From: an uncultured Clostridia bacterium
GTDB lineage: Bacteria > Bacillota > Clostridia > TANB77 > CAG-508
Assembly (NCBI GenBank): GCA_944386135.1
Contig: CALWZW010000006.1
Span: forward strand, 1-58,750
Length of the DNA: 58,750 nucleotides
Reading direction: 5' to 3'
This document shows positions 37,923-47,950 of this stretch, piece by piece (the first letter of the stretch is position 1; every line of letters starts with the position of its first letter). A program made the position numbers and the translations under genes. The notes under the pieces were generated by a model. The model was not told the DNA's origin and did not search any database. It worked only from the letters and a program-made list of their open reading frames with translations.

Positions 37923-38654
37923 ATGCTAGAAATCTTGATGGCTATTATAAAAACTTTAATACTACTTGGAATCCTAGTTATCATACATGAAGGTGGACAT
38001 TTTGTTGTTGCAAAATTGTGCAAAGTAAAAGTAAATGAATTTTCAATAGGTTTTGGAAAAATACTTTTAAGTAGACAAAAAGGAGAAACTAAGTATTGTT
38101 TAAGACTAATACCTTTAGGTGGATTCGTAAGCATGGAAGGAGAAGAAGAACATTCAGATGCAGAAGGCTCTTTTAGCAATGCTAGTATATTAAAGAAGAT
38201 TGCAATTGTTTCAGCAGGAGCAATTGTAAATATATTATTTGGATTACTTGTGTACTTTTTATTAATCACATTCCACTACGGAATAGAGATAGCAGCGAAA
38301 AGTACTATAAACTATATAGGAGCATTAGAAGATAGCATAAGGATACTTTTTACAGGTGGAACTACAATCGATGATTTAGCAGGACCTGTTGGAGTCGCAA
38401 CTATTGTATCACAAACATCTAGCTTGACAGATTTTATATATTTATTATCAGTAATTTCATTGTCACTTGGAATTACAAACCTTATACCAATTCCACCACT
38501 AGATGGAGGAAAAATACTAATATATATTATCGAATTTATAAAGAGAAAACCACTAAAAGAAGAAACATCATTAAAAATACAAATGGCAGGTTTTATGTTC
38601 ATTATAGGATTGTCTGTTTTTGTTATGTATAATGATGTGGCCAGAATATTATAG
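37923..38654 (+). CDS. rseP: M50 site-2 protease, RseP-like but without PDZ domain
   Basis: 243 residues. Zinc site IIHEGGHFVVAKLCKVKVNE (HExxH) in the first membrane helix, then FGKILLSRQ and RLIPLGGFVSMEGEEE. The C-terminal second metal-binding motif is LIPIPPLDGGKIL. The family normally has one or two PDZ domains between these parts and is 330-450 residues; here the middle goes straight into a short linker and the second helix pair, so no PDZ domain is present. Role: intramembrane proteolysis of regulators. RBS AAGGAGGAAT, start ATG 37923. Confidence 0.85.
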   Translation: MLEILMAIIKTLILLGILVIIHEGGHFVVAKLCKVKVNEFSIGFGKILLSRQKGETKYCLRLIPLGGFVSMEGEEEHSDAEGSFSNASILKKIAIVSAGAIVNILFGLLVYFLLITFHYGIEIAAKSTINYIGALEDSIRILFTGGTTIDDLAGPVGVATIVSQTSSLTDFIYLLSVISLSLGITNLIPIPPLDGGKILIYIIEFIKRKPLKEETSLKIQMAGFMFIIGLSVFVMYNDVARIL

Positions 38655-38674
38655 GAGTTTGGAAGGAATAAAAA

Positions 38675-39277
38675 ATGAACAAAAAAACAGGAGTATTTCT
38701 ATCAAGAATGCAGCCACTACATATTGGACATCTTGGAATAATAGAAAAAGCACTAGAAGAAAATGAACAAGTTATAATATTAATCGGAAGTAAAAATAAA
38801 AAAGAAACTATAAGAAACCCATTAGATATAAAGCTTAGAAGAGAAATATTAGAAGAAGCAATAGAAGAAAAATTTAAGGAAGAAGACAGAAATAGAATAA
38901 TTATTTCTGAACTTCCAGACTGGTCAATGGAGACAGATATCGGTTCTAACTTAGAATGGGGAAGGTATTTATACTATAATATAGTATCACTTGGAGAACA
39001 AAAAAGTTTTAGTTTTTATTTTTCAGATGATAAACAGATTATAGAAAATTGGTTTGAGGACATGTTATCAAGTAGGATAACTTTTAGATTATTTGAAAGA
39101 GATAATATGTTTGAAGCAGTATCTTCAACTAAAATCAGAAACGCTATTTTAAACGGAGATACTAAATACATATCAAAAAGTTGTCCTAATGCAGTACTAA
39201 AACGTTTAGATAAAATAAAAGAAACAATAGAAAAAGTATATAAGGATCCTAAATCAGACTATGTAATGGAGGAATAA
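38675..39277 (+). CDS. NadM-like nucleotidyltransferase
   Basis: 200 residues. Nucleotidyltransferase fold: GVFLSRMQPLHIGHLGIIEK with the HxGH site, IILIGSKNKKETIRNPLD, RREILEEAI, and the C-terminal SSTKIRNAIL (ISxTxxR type). This fits nicotinamide-nucleotide adenylyltransferase (NadM) or a related adenylyl/cytidylyl enzyme. Substrate is inference. RBS GGAAGGAA. queA begins 4 bases after its stop. Confidence 0.72.
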   Translation: MNKKTGVFLSRMQPLHIGHLGIIEKALEENEQVIILIGSKNKKETIRNPLDIKLRREILEEAIEEKFKEEDRNRIIISELPDWSMETDIGSNLEWGRYLYYNIVSLGEQKSFSFYFSDDKQIIENWFEDMLSSRITFRLFERDNMFEAVSSTKIRNAILNGDTKYISKSCPNAVLKRLDKIKETIEKVYKDPKSDYVMEE

Positions 39278-39280
39278 GAC

Positions 39281-40309
39281 GTGAAAGTAGAAGACTTTGA
39301 TTATAACTTACCAGAAGAATTAATAGCACAAACACCAATTCAAAAAAGAGATATGTCAAGATTAATGGTACTAGATAGAAAAAATCAAACAATAGAATCA
39401 AACAAGATATTTTCTGATGTAATAGATTATCTAGAACCAGGAGATTGTTTAGTTATTAACAACACTAAGGTAATTCCAGCAAGATTATACGGAAAAAAAG
39501 AAACTGGAGCAAATGTAGAATTTCTACTACTTAAACAATTAGAAGGAGATATTTGGGAAAGCATTGTAAGACCAGGAAATAAGTTAAAACCTGGAACAAA
39601 AGTATACTTTGGAGAACCAAGAATATTAGAAGCAGAAGTTTTAGAAGTTATGCCAGGTGGTACAAGAAAAGTAAAGTTTACATATCAAGGAATTTTCAAT
39701 GAGATATTAGATAAAATAGGACTTATGCCATTACCACCATACATACACGAAGAATTAAAAGAAAGAGATAGATATCAAACAATATATGCAAAATATGATG
39801 GTTCAGCTGCAGCACCAACTGCAGGACTTCATTTTACAAAGGAATTATTAGAAAAAATAGAGAAAAAAGGTGTAAAAATTGCAAATGTTACATTGCATGT
39901 TGGAATAGGCACATTTAGACCTGTTAAAGAGGAAAATATAGAAGAGCATGAAATGCATTCAGAGCATTTTTATATAAAGCAAGAAGATGTAGATAAAATT
40001 AATGAAACAAAGAAAAACGGAAAGAGAGTTATATCAGTCGGAACAACATCTTGCAGAGTATTAGAAACTATTGCAGATGAAAATGGAATGGTACATGTAT
40101 GTGAAGAAGATACAAGTATATACATATACCCAGGATATAAATTCAAATGTATAGATGGATTAATCACAAACTTCCACCTACCAAAATCAACTCTTTTAAT
40201 GCTAGTATCAGCACTTGCAGGAAGAGAATTCATATTAAAAGCATATAATCAAGCTGTAAAAGAAAAATTTAGATTTTTCAGCTTCGGAGATGCCATGTTA
40301 ATATTATAA
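39281..40309 (+). CDS. queA: S-adenosylmethionine:tRNA ribosyltransferase-isomerase
   Basis: 342 residues from GTG 39281, with TGGAGGA in the end of the preceding gene. QueA motifs: [65 protein letters not shown]-like [19 protein letters not shown], and the C-terminal [17 protein letters not shown]. It makes epoxyqueuosine in tRNA. tgt, in the same queuosine pathway, lies at 53966 in a separate cluster. Confidence 0.97.
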   Translation: MKVEDFDYNLPEELIAQTPIQKRDMSRLMVLDRKNQTIESNKIFSDVIDYLEPGDCLVINNTKVIPARLYGKKETGANVEFLLLKQLEGDIWESIVRPGNKLKPGTKVYFGEPRILEAEVLEVMPGGTRKVKFTYQGIFNEILDKIGLMPLPPYIHEELKERDRYQTIYAKYDGSAAAPTAGLHFTKELLEKIEKKGVKIANVTLHVGIGTFRPVKEENIEEHEMHSEHFYIKQEDVDKINETKKNGKRVISVGTTSCRVLETIADENGMVHVCEEDTSIYIYPGYKFKCIDGLITNFHLPKSTLLMLVSALAGREFILKAYNQAVKEKFRFFSFGDAMLIL

Positions 40310-40320
40310 AAGCTTTAAAA

Positions 40321-40352
40321 TCGGTCGTTTAGGATGCATTCTAAACGACCGA
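40321..40352. repeat. Short palindrome related to the GGGACGGTTCT repeats
   Basis: TCGGTCGTTTAG (40321-40332) and CTAAACGACCGA (40341-40352) with ATGCAT inside. It shares the GGTCGTTT/AAACGACC outer part with repeat copy 2 but lacks the GGGACGGTTCT core, so it could be a reduced member. It follows queA directly. Confidence 0.55.
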
Positions 40353-40684
40353 AAATATTTAATAACTTTCAAGAAATTGATAATACAGATATGTTAGGAA
40401 ATGAAATTGAATATAGTATAACGTTTTATGCAACAATTACAGAAGAGAAAAATAATAGTTTCATAGTAAAAGGATTAGAAGTCAATGATATTTCATATAG
40501 AGGCGATTTTTCATTTAGCATACAAAGTGAGACTAGAATAACTTGGCATAATCAAGAAATAGATATGTCAGAATTAGAAGAAGGAGATAATATATCTATT
40601 ACGTTCTTAGGACCAATACAGGAAAGCTCGCCAGCAACAATAAACAATGTAATTGAAATAAAAATATTAGATGATGAACTATAA
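40334..40684 (+). CDS. Hypothetical OB-fold-like protein, start uncertain
   Basis: Open frame of 116 codons from ATG 40334, which lies inside a palindrome and has no RBS. ATG 40391 is a plausible alternative, also without a strong RBS. The protein from there is strand-rich (EYSITFYATITEEKNNSFIV, DISYRGDFSFSIQSETRITW, EGDNISITFLGPIQE), like DUF3221-type small OB-fold proteins. No signal peptide in this form; the N-terminus may have been lost or altered by insertion of the palindrome. Confidence 0.45.
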   Translation: MHSKRPKIFNNFQEIDNTDMLGNEIEYSITFYATITEEKNNSFIVKGLEVNDISYRGDFSFSIQSETRITWHNQEIDMSELEEGDNISITFLGPIQESSPATINNVIEIKILDDEL

Positions 40685-40762
40685 AAATCACAAAAAATAG
40701 GAAAAAAGAAATTATATATGTTATAATATATATATATCAAAAGATAAAAGGAGGTCAATATT

Positions 40763-41410
40763 ATGAGGAAGAAAAAAATATATAAGATAATACTTATAAT
40801 TATTTTTATCTTATTATTACTATTTTTAATCCACTTTGTTAGAAATTATATTATCATAAGCAAAATAGCAAAAAAGCAAGAGGAAATTGGTAACTCAACT
40901 AATTATTCATATACAATAAAGTTTTCAAATATTGAGTCAGGTGAAACAGCATTCATAAAATATTATAGAAAAGATAATAGAAGCATTACAATAATGGGAG
41001 ATAACATTTTTTGGCATGATGCAGATACAGCTGAACAGATTTCAATGAACCCAAAAGAGTTAACTGCAATTGTATACGAAAATAATGAAACGGCAATACA
41101 GGCTAACTTACCAATCCCAGTTGTTTCAAACAACTTCGAAGACAAGTTAAAACAATCTATATTTTCTTTTATAACTTACGATACAGTCGGAAATGAAAGA
41201 TGTTATGAAATACAACCTCTTATTGGTGTTATAAGTACTATACCTTATGTAAGTGTAGAAAATGGAACATTGTTAAAGTTAATTACTGGAAAAGTTAATG
41301 AGTTAGATGAATATAGTGTATCTGAATATACTGATTGGAAATTTAATGAAGTTACAGATGAAGATGTCAGTAGACCAAATCTAACAGGTTATGAAGTAAC
41401 ATATAATTAA
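40763..41410 (+). CDS. Membrane-anchored hypothetical protein
   Basis: 215 residues. One N-terminal transmembrane helix (IILIIIFILLLLFLIHFV) is followed by an extracellular strand-rich domain with NYSYTIKFSNIESGETAFIK and MGDNIFWHDADTAEQISMNP, similar in style to outer-surface lipoprotein-like carriers. No enzyme motif. RBS AAAGGAGGTC precedes ATG 40763. It belongs to a group of membrane proteins ahead of two ABC transporters. Confidence 0.55.
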   Translation: MRKKKIYKIILIIIFILLLLFLIHFVRNYIIISKIAKKQEEIGNSTNYSYTIKFSNIESGETAFIKYYRKDNRSITIMGDNIFWHDADTAEQISMNPKELTAIVYENNETAIQANLPIPVVSNNFEDKLKQSIFSFITYDTVGNERCYEIQPLIGVISTIPYVSVENGTLLKLITGKVNELDEYSVSEYTDWKFNEVTDEDVSRPNLTGYEVTYN

Positions 41411-41459
41411 TATTCTATTGCAGATATATTACCAATATAAAATAACAAAGGAGAGAAAT

Positions 41460-42197
41460 ATGGGAAAGAAATTTTTTGCAATTGTATTGATTGGAGTTAT
41501 TATATTCTTAATAGCAGTAATAGCATTTAATGTTACAATATATATATCAATGATTGACAATATGAAATATGATAATATGAGTGCAACAATGACAGCAGTA
41601 GTAGTAAAAGTAGACGAAACAGATTTATGGGTTATAGCTCCAGCTAGTAATAGTGGAACATTAAAGAGAGCAAGTATTTATAATACCGGAAATATAGGAT
41701 TTAAAAAAGGACAAGAAATATTGATTTATTATGGCGGATTTATTACATCAATGTCACCTCCAAGTATTTCTAATATTGGAAAAATCGAGATAACAAAAGA
41801 AGAGAGTGACGTTGAGATACCTATAAATATATTAAGATATTGTTATAGTTCGAAAGATAATGTTTCAGTCACAATAAATGAATTTACAAATGAAAAGATA
41901 TCTATTAGTATAACAGATACAAATGAATATCCTTATGACTATTCTAATGATTACATATCAATAGACAAATATGAAAATGGGTTACAAATCGAAAAAATTA
42001 AATTAAATGAAATATCAAGTAATACAAAAGAAAACACTACTACTAAGGAATATGAGTGGAAAATTACAAATGCTATGTTAGAGAGTGGAAAATATAAATT
42101 AAGATTTAATAGTAAAAATTCAGAAGTTGAAATAGAAATAGATTTTACAATAGATGAAAATAGAAACATCTCATTTTCAGAACCTAAGATAAGCTAA
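41460..42197 (+). CDS. Membrane-anchored hypothetical protein with OB-fold-like domain
   Basis: About 245 residues from ATG 41460, preceded by AAGGAGAG. N-terminal helix (FFAIVLIGVIIFLIAVIAF), then a DUF3221-like OB domain (SATMTAVVVKVDETDLWVIA, GFKKGQEILIYYGGF) and a second beta domain (VSVTINEFTNEKISISITDT, AMLESGKYKLRFNSKN) that resembles an immunoglobulin-type sandwich. Probably faces outside. It ends 22 bases before the first ABC transporter gene, so joint expression is likely. Confidence 0.6.
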   Translation: MGKKFFAIVLIGVIIFLIAVIAFNVTIYISMIDNMKYDNMSATMTAVVVKVDETDLWVIAPASNSGTLKRASIYNTGNIGFKKGQEILIYYGGFITSMSPPSISNIGKIEITKEESDVEIPINILRYCYSSKDNVSVTINEFTNEKISISITDTNEYPYDYSNDYISIDKYENGLQIEKIKLNEISSNTKENTTTKEYEWKITNAMLESGKYKLRFNSKNSEVEIEIDFTIDENRNISFSEPKIS

Positions 42198-42219
42198 TAT
42201 AAATATAAGGGGGATTTTT

Positions 42220-44436
42220 ATGTTAGAACTAAAGAACGTATCAAAGTTTTATTATAATAAAGGAATAATCACATCAGGACTTACAAAAATAAACTTAGAA
42301 ATGAAAATGGGTGAGTTTATTGTTATAACAGGAGAATCCGGAAGTGGAAAAAGTACCCTTTTAAATGTAATATCAGGATTAGACAGCTATGAAGAAGGAG
42401 AAATGTACATAAATGGCAAAGAGACAAGCCATTATACAGAAAAAGATTTTGAAGAATATAGAAGAAAATATATAGCAAATATATTTCAAAATTTTAACCT
42501 TGTAAATAGTTATACAGTATATCAAAATGTAGAATTAGTTTTATTATTAAATGGTTATAAGAAAAGACATATAAAGAAAAAAGTACTTGATATCATAGAA
42601 GAAGTAGGACTTACAAAATTTAAAAACACAAAAGTATCAAAACTATCAGGAGGACAGAAGCAAAGAGTAGCTATTGCAAGAGCTATGGTAAAAGATACAC
42701 CTATAATAGTTGCAGATGAACCAACAGGAAATTTAGATTCAGAATCTGCAAAAGACGTTATAGATATATTAAGAAAAGTTGCACAAAACAAACTAGTAAT
42801 TATAGTTACACATAATTTAGAACAAGTAGAAGAGTATGCAACAAGAATCATAAAAATGCATGATGGAAGAATAATAGAGAATCAAGAAATAAAAAAAGTA
42901 GACAATAATATAAAAGCAGAAGAAAGTAAATATCACAAAATAACATTATTTAATAAGTATAGATTAGGGGTTAGAAATACATTTAATATATTCTCAAAAT
43001 TTATACTTCTATTTTTTGTATTCTTTTTTATAGTAGCAGCCGTATTTTTAGAATATGGAAGCTTTAAGCTATATGAAGACTTAGGAAACAAGACATCTGT
43101 AAGGAGTATCGTACTTAGTGACTTATCAGAAAATAGAATAATAATAAAGAAAAGCGATGGAACAAACTTTACAGACGATGATTATATAAAGATAAGAAAT
43201 TTATCGAATGTAGATTATGTAGCAGAGGATGACTTATTCATAGATCAAAACTTTACATTGGAAGCGGAATCTAAAAGTATAGAATATACTTTATATATGT
43301 ATGGATATATGCAAAGTATTGATAATTTTACAGGTGAATTAGATATAGGGAGAATGCCAGAAAATGATAATGAGATAGTAATAATTGGTAGTAAAAAACA
43401 CAATTCAATAGAAAAGAAATTAGATGAATTTTTATCAAGTAATTTCTTAATAAGAGATACCAACATTAATAATCTAAAGGTAGTAGGTATAAAGTATAAT
43501 GAAGATGATAATGACTATGAATTTAAGTTTTTTGTATCTAATAATATAATGGATAGATTAAGAGGGTATGTAAACGCACAAAATAGTACATTAGAAATAT
43601 TCTTTGATGATAAACAAGTAAATGTAGATACATATATAAGAATATTACCAAGCTCAACAGTTGAAAAAGGCAAAGTAATAATTGACAATGACCTTACGTA
43701 TATATTGTCAAACAGAAATGTAAGAAACAAATACATAAAGATTTCAGTAAATAATATTTATTATGAAGAAGAAATTGATTTAAAGATAAGCAATACATAT
43801 ACAAAATCAAATTTCACTAGATTAACAGGATATGAAAAGTATGATGAAAATAGATATGTAATATTTATGAATGAAGAAGACTACAATTCATTGTATTATA
43901 AGCCATCTTATCAATCTAGTGTATATATAAAAAATGTAGATGAAATAGAAAGTACAATAAATGACTTAAAAAATCTGGACTTAATACCAAAGAAAGCTTC
44001 AGACTATGCAATAGATAACTTTGCAACACAAAAGCAAATTATAAAAATTGCGACGGTAATAGTAACGATAATTGTTATAATTGTATTGTTCTTTATATCT
44101 TACTTTATAATAAGAATAATACTCGCTTCAAGAAAAACATATTATACAACCTTAAGAATTTTAGGAGCAACATATAATAACGTAAGACGAATACTAGATA
44201 TAGAATTATTTATAAATTCAAGTATAGCTTTTATAGGAGCTTTAATAGTTATAATTTTAAGCAAAATAAATGTGCTAAACTTTGAATATATTGCAAAACT
44301 TACAAATTTTGTAAGTATAAAAGAATATATATTGCTCTATATAGTTATAATCATTATGTCAAGGATGATTTCAAGAAGATTTTCGAAAAAGATATTTAAG
44401 AAATCAGCAATGAATACCTATAAAGAGGAGGTGTAA
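42220..44436 (+). CDS. ABC exporter, ATPase fused to FtsX-like permease (MacB type)
   Basis: 738 residues. ATPase domain at about 1-225: Walker [14 protein letters not shown]-loop FQNFNLV, signature [16 protein letters not shown], Walker [16 protein letters not shown] and the H-loop VTHN. A transmembrane helix near 265 ([20 protein letters not shown]) precedes an extracellular domain, then three helices at the C-terminus ([26 protein letters not shown]-like [23 protein letters not shown]). This is the LolD/MacB-type arrangement that moves peptides or lipoproteins outward by mechanotransmission. RBS AAGGGGG. A second, homologous gene follows at 44443. Confidence 0.9.
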   Translation: MLELKNVSKFYYNKGIITSGLTKINLEMKMGEFIVITGESGSGKSTLLNVISGLDSYEEGEMYINGKETSHYTEKDFEEYRRKYIANIFQNFNLVNSYTVYQNVELVLLLNGYKKRHIKKKVLDIIEEVGLTKFKNTKVSKLSGGQKQRVAIARAMVKDTPIIVADEPTGNLDSESAKDVIDILRKVAQNKLVIIVTHNLEQVEEYATRIIKMHDGRIIENQEIKKVDNNIKAEESKYHKITLFNKYRLGVRNTFNIFSKFILLFFVFFFIVAAVFLEYGSFKLYEDLGNKTSVRSIVLSDLSENRIIIKKSDGTNFTDDDYIKIRNLSNVDYVAEDDLFIDQNFTLEAESKSIEYTLYMYGYMQSIDNFTGELDIGRMPENDNEIVIIGSKKHNSIEKKLDEFLSSNFLIRDTNINNLKVVGIKYNEDDNDYEFKFFVSNNIMDRLRGYVNAQNSTLEIFFDDKQVNVDTYIRILPSSTVEKGKVIIDNDLTYILSNRNVRNKYIKISVNNIYYEEEIDLKISNTYTKSNFTRLTGYEKYDENRYVIFMNEEDYNSLYYKPSYQSSVYIKNVDEIESTINDLKNLDLIPKKASDYAIDNFATQKQIIKIATVIVTIIVIIVLFFISYFIIRIILASRKTYYTTLRILGATYNNVRRILDIELFINSSIAFIGALIVIILSKINVLNFEYIAKLTNFVSIKEYILLYIVIIIMSRMISRRFSKKIFKKSAMNTYKEEV

Positions 44437-44442
44437 GTATAT

Positions 44443-46896
44443 ATGGTAATTTTAAAAAATGTAAATAAATATTTTAATAGACATAAAAGAAATGAAATCC
44501 ATATAATAAACAATACATCACTCGAATTCGATAATGTAGGGCTAGTTGCATTACTTGGAGAATCGGGAAGCGGAAAAACTACGTTGTTGAATGCTATAGG
44601 AGGCTTAGACAAGATAAACAAAGGAAAAATATACATAAATGGAAAGAAAATAACACATAAAACAGCTCATACAGTAGACAAAATAAGAAATTTAAACATA
44701 GGATATATATTTCAAGATTATAAATTAATAGATAACCTAACTGTATTTGAAAATGTTGCAATTGCTTTAAAGATGATAGGAATAAAAGACAAAAAAGAGA
44801 TAGAAAAAAGAGTAAATTATGTACTAGAAAGTGTAAATATGTACAGGTACAGAAATAGACCGGCTAATATGCTTTCAGGAGGAGAAAGACAAAGGGTAGC
44901 TATAGCAAGAGCAATAGTAAAAAATCCTAATATAGTAATTGCAGATGAGCCAACAGGAAACTTAGACAGTAAAAATTCATTAGAAATAATGAATATAATA
45001 AAAGCAATATCAAAAGATAAACTAGTTATACTTGTAACACATGAGATAGAACTTGCCAAATTTTATGCATCAAGAATAATAGAAATAAAAGACGGCAAAA
45101 TTGAAAGAGACTATAAAAATGAGATAAGTGAAAGCTTAGATTACAGATTAGAAAATAAAATATATTTAAAAGACTTCAAAAATATAAAAAATTATAGTAG
45201 CAGCAATGTTAATGTAGATGTCTACTCAAATGATGATGAAAAAGTAGATATAAAACTAGTTGTAAAAAAAGGAAATATTTACATACAGTCAGAAAACAAA
45301 AAGATAGAAGTTGTTGATGATAATTCAGTAATAGAACTAATAAATGAACATTACCAAAAGATAGATAAAAGTATTTATCAAGAAAATAAATATGATTTAG
45401 AAAACGTAATAGATAAAAATATTAAAACTAAATCAAGTTCAATATATGGACTATTTAAATCAATTATAGCTGGTATTAGAGAAATTGCTGACTATTCTGT
45501 TTTAAGGAAAATACTTCTTGTAGGTTTCTTTGCTGCTAGTATGTTTATAGTATATTCTGTATGTAATATGGCAGGAATGACAAGAATAGAAGATACAGAT
45601 TTTATAACAATGAACAAAAACTACTTACAAGCAGATATGGCAAAGATAAGTGTAGATAACTTCTTAAAAATAGAAAAACTAGAAGAAGTAGATTATGTTT
45701 TGCCAGGAGATAGCTTTGTTAATTTTAAAATTAGATTTGATGACTACTATCAAACATCAATGTTTGAAATGGCATTTACAGGTTCACTTGTAAGTTTAGA
45801 TGTCATAAATGAGACTAATCTAATTTCAGGAAGAATGCCAGAAAACGAATATGAAATTATAGTAGATAAAAAGGTAATAGATGATTTAAGAAACTCTGGA
45901 ACAGGGCAATACATGGGAATACAAAGCGAAAATGAGTTATTAAACAAAAAAGTATCAATTAGCAATTTACCAGATTTTACAATAGTAGGATTTGTAGATG
46001 AAAAAACTGCGTCAATTTATGCTTATAAAAGTATATTTATAGATTTACTAAATTGCTCCAAAATAGATGAATATAGTACGGGAATAGGAATATATATTCA
46101 AGATAGTAGTAATATAGATGAAGAAAATAAGGTTTTTGACTATAACAGATATTTAGATGACATAGAGATTACAAAAGGAAGAATGCCAACGAATGATTAT
46201 GAGGTAATTGTAAATAAATCAAATCAATATGAAATGAAACTAAATAAAACAATACCAGTAAAAGTAAATGAAAAAGAACTAAAAGTAGTAGGGTATTATG
46301 AAAGTAAAACGAATAGACAAGATTATTTAGTAAACAGTAATACAGTAAAATATGATGTTATAAATAAGTTAGAAGGAATTACAATATATCCTAAAAATGA
46401 GGAGGGCGTAATTAAAACACTCGAAAATGATTATGGACTAGATGTAGTTAATAGATATGAAACAGATAAAGAGAATTATATAAATTCTCAAAAAGAAAGT
46501 AGGACAAGCTCAATAGTATTAGCTGGAATAATACTTGGAATATCGCTAATAGAGATATATCTAATGATGAGGTCATCTTTCTTATCAAGAATAAAGGAAG
46601 TAGGGGTATTAAGAGCTATTGGAGCAAAAAAGGCGGATATATATAAGAAATTTTTAGGAGAAATAATTGCAATAACCACTTGCGCAGGAATGCCAGGAGT
46701 AGTACTTATGACTTATGTACTATGGATGCTTTCTCAAAACGCGTATATAGCAAAAAATTATGTAGTAAATGTAAGCACAGTAGGTATAAGCATTCTGATA
46801 ACATATGCATTCAATATAATCGTTGGACTAATTCCACTATTTAAAGTATTAAGAAAAACACCAGCAAAAATACTTTCAAGACATGATATAGAATAA
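44443..46896 (+). CDS. ABC exporter, ATPase fused to FtsX-like permease (second subunit)
   Basis: 817 residues. ATPase domain: Walker A GESGSGKTTLLNA, Q-loop FQDYKLIDN, signature [16 protein letters not shown], Walker [17 protein letters not shown]-loop VTHE. A linker of charged strands precedes the first transmembrane helix at about 365 (ILLVGFFAASMFIVYSV), then a long extracellular part with two similar RMPENEYEIIVDK / RMPTNDYEVIVNK units, and C-terminal helices with EVGVLRAIGAKKADIYKKFL (FtsX signature). RBS GAGGAGGTG. It probably pairs with the preceding transporter as a heterodimer. Confidence 0.9.
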   Translation: MVILKNVNKYFNRHKRNEIHIINNTSLEFDNVGLVALLGESGSGKTTLLNAIGGLDKINKGKIYINGKKITHKTAHTVDKIRNLNIGYIFQDYKLIDNLTVFENVAIALKMIGIKDKKEIEKRVNYVLESVNMYRYRNRPANMLSGGERQRVAIARAIVKNPNIVIADEPTGNLDSKNSLEIMNIIKAISKDKLVILVTHEIELAKFYASRIIEIKDGKIERDYKNEISESLDYRLENKIYLKDFKNIKNYSSSNVNVDVYSNDDEKVDIKLVVKKGNIYIQSENKKIEVVDDNSVIELINEHYQKIDKSIYQENKYDLENVIDKNIKTKSSSIYGLFKSIIAGIREIADYSVLRKILLVGFFAASMFIVYSVCNMAGMTRIEDTDFITMNKNYLQADMAKISVDNFLKIEKLEEVDYVLPGDSFVNFKIRFDDYYQTSMFEMAFTGSLVSLDVINETNLISGRMPENEYEIIVDKKVIDDLRNSGTGQYMGIQSENELLNKKVSISNLPDFTIVGFVDEKTASIYAYKSIFIDLLNCSKIDEYSTGIGIYIQDSSNIDEENKVFDYNRYLDDIEITKGRMPTNDYEVIVNKSNQYEMKLNKTIPVKVNEKELKVVGYYESKTNRQDYLVNSNTVKYDVINKLEGITIYPKNEEGVIKTLENDYGLDVVNRYETDKENYINSQKESRTSSIVLAGIILGISLIEIYLMMRSSFLSRIKEVGVLRAIGAKKADIYKKFLGEIIAITTCAGMPGVVLMTYVLWMLSQNAYIAKNYVVNVSTVGISILITYAFNIIVGLIPLFKVLRKTPAKILSRHDIE

Positions 46897-46937
46897 CAAA
46901 ATCGTGTTTTAAAAACTTTGAGAAAACTGTTAATATT

Positions 46938-46974
46938 CCCTAGTTAATGATTAAAATATAATCATTAACTAGGG
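46938..46974. terminator. Bidirectional terminator
   Basis: Perfect 15-bp inverted repeat (46938-46952 and 46960-46974) between the ABC transporter gene and the convergent ytxC-like gene. Confidence 0.65.
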
Positions 46975-46993
46975 ACACCTAAATTAAAACTAT

Positions 46994-47845
46994 TTATTTT
47001 GACATAAAACCTATTTTACTATACAAAGAACAAATTTTACACTCATTACAAATTTGAACTCTAGTATCAAAAATAATCTTAAGAGTATTAATAAATTCAT
47101 CCTCTTTTTTGTCTACTAAATGTATAACAAGTTTTTTGGGGTTTAGATTAAGCAAAGTATTTAAAGAATAATCATTTGCAGAAAAAGTTATATCAGACAA
47201 ATATTTTGCATTGAGTAAATCTTTTTTTATAGGAATAATATTTTTATCATTATCAAGTAATATACTTTCTCCATTACAATAAATTAGGTGTACAACAGGA
47301 CTATTAAAAGGACTCATAGATACATATAATTTTAAAATATCTATGAATTCATTATATTCTTTCTCAATTAAAAATTTATTTACAGAAATATCAACAACAT
47401 AATCTAAATTTTTCAAGTAGTTTTGTAATCTAAAATTTACAAAACCCTCTAAGACTATCGACTTATTTTCCCTTATATAATCAAGTACGGAATAATAAAT
47501 TGAAAAATAATTATCTTCTTTTGAAATGTTATCTGTTTCTAAGAAATCGCTAGAATTATTTAAAATTTTTTTCTTTTCGATTTGAGTGAAATAAAAATAA
47601 TTATATTCAAGAATTCTTTTTAATAACTTTTCTTCATAAAATAAGATAATGGTATCTGTTAAAACAGAAGAAATTTTATCATAAAAAAATTCTGTATTAT
47701 CTGAAGTAAAGTGAACTATAACATTCTCGTATATTTTAAATTTTTTATCAGATACATGTAAAGAGTCTATATTTAAAGTCTGTAATCTATCTAGTAGATA
47801 AATTACTATGTCTGTATTATTACTTTTAATGCATAATGATTTCAT
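46994..47845 (-). CDS. ytxC: YtxC-like protein (putative sporulation protein)
   Basis: 283 residues, cytoplasmic. The middle matches the YtxC family pattern: VLDYIRENKSIVLEGFVNFR then LQNYLKNLDYVVDISVNKFL and EKEYNEFIDILKLYVSM. The C-terminus holds two cysteine pairs close together (VQICNECKICSLYSK) that could bind metal. Family role is not established beyond presence in spore-formers; it hints that this lineage descends from spore-forming Clostridia. RBS AAAGGGGTC near the start. Position next to the GH57 gene is probably incidental. Confidence 0.7.
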   Translation of the reverse strand: MKSLCIKSNNTDIVIYLLDRLQTLNIDSLHVSDKKFKIYENVIVHFTSDNTEFFYDKISSVLTDTIILFYEEKLLKRILEYNYFYFTQIEKKKILNNSSDFLETDNISKEDNYFSIYYSVLDYIRENKSIVLEGFVNFRLQNYLKNLDYVVDISVNKFLIEKEYNEFIDILKLYVSMSPFNSPVVHLIYCNGESILLDNDKNIIPIKKDLLNAKYLSDITFSANDYSLNTLLNLNPKKLVIHLVDKKEDEFINTLKIIFDTRVQICNECKICSLYSKIGFMSK

Positions 47846-47950
47846 TTAAAAAAGACCCCTTTCGAAAAGATACATGTATATTATTCGCTAAAATAAATTT
47901 AGATATACATTATCTTATTCAAAAAAGGACTTTTTGAAACTTGTATAAAA

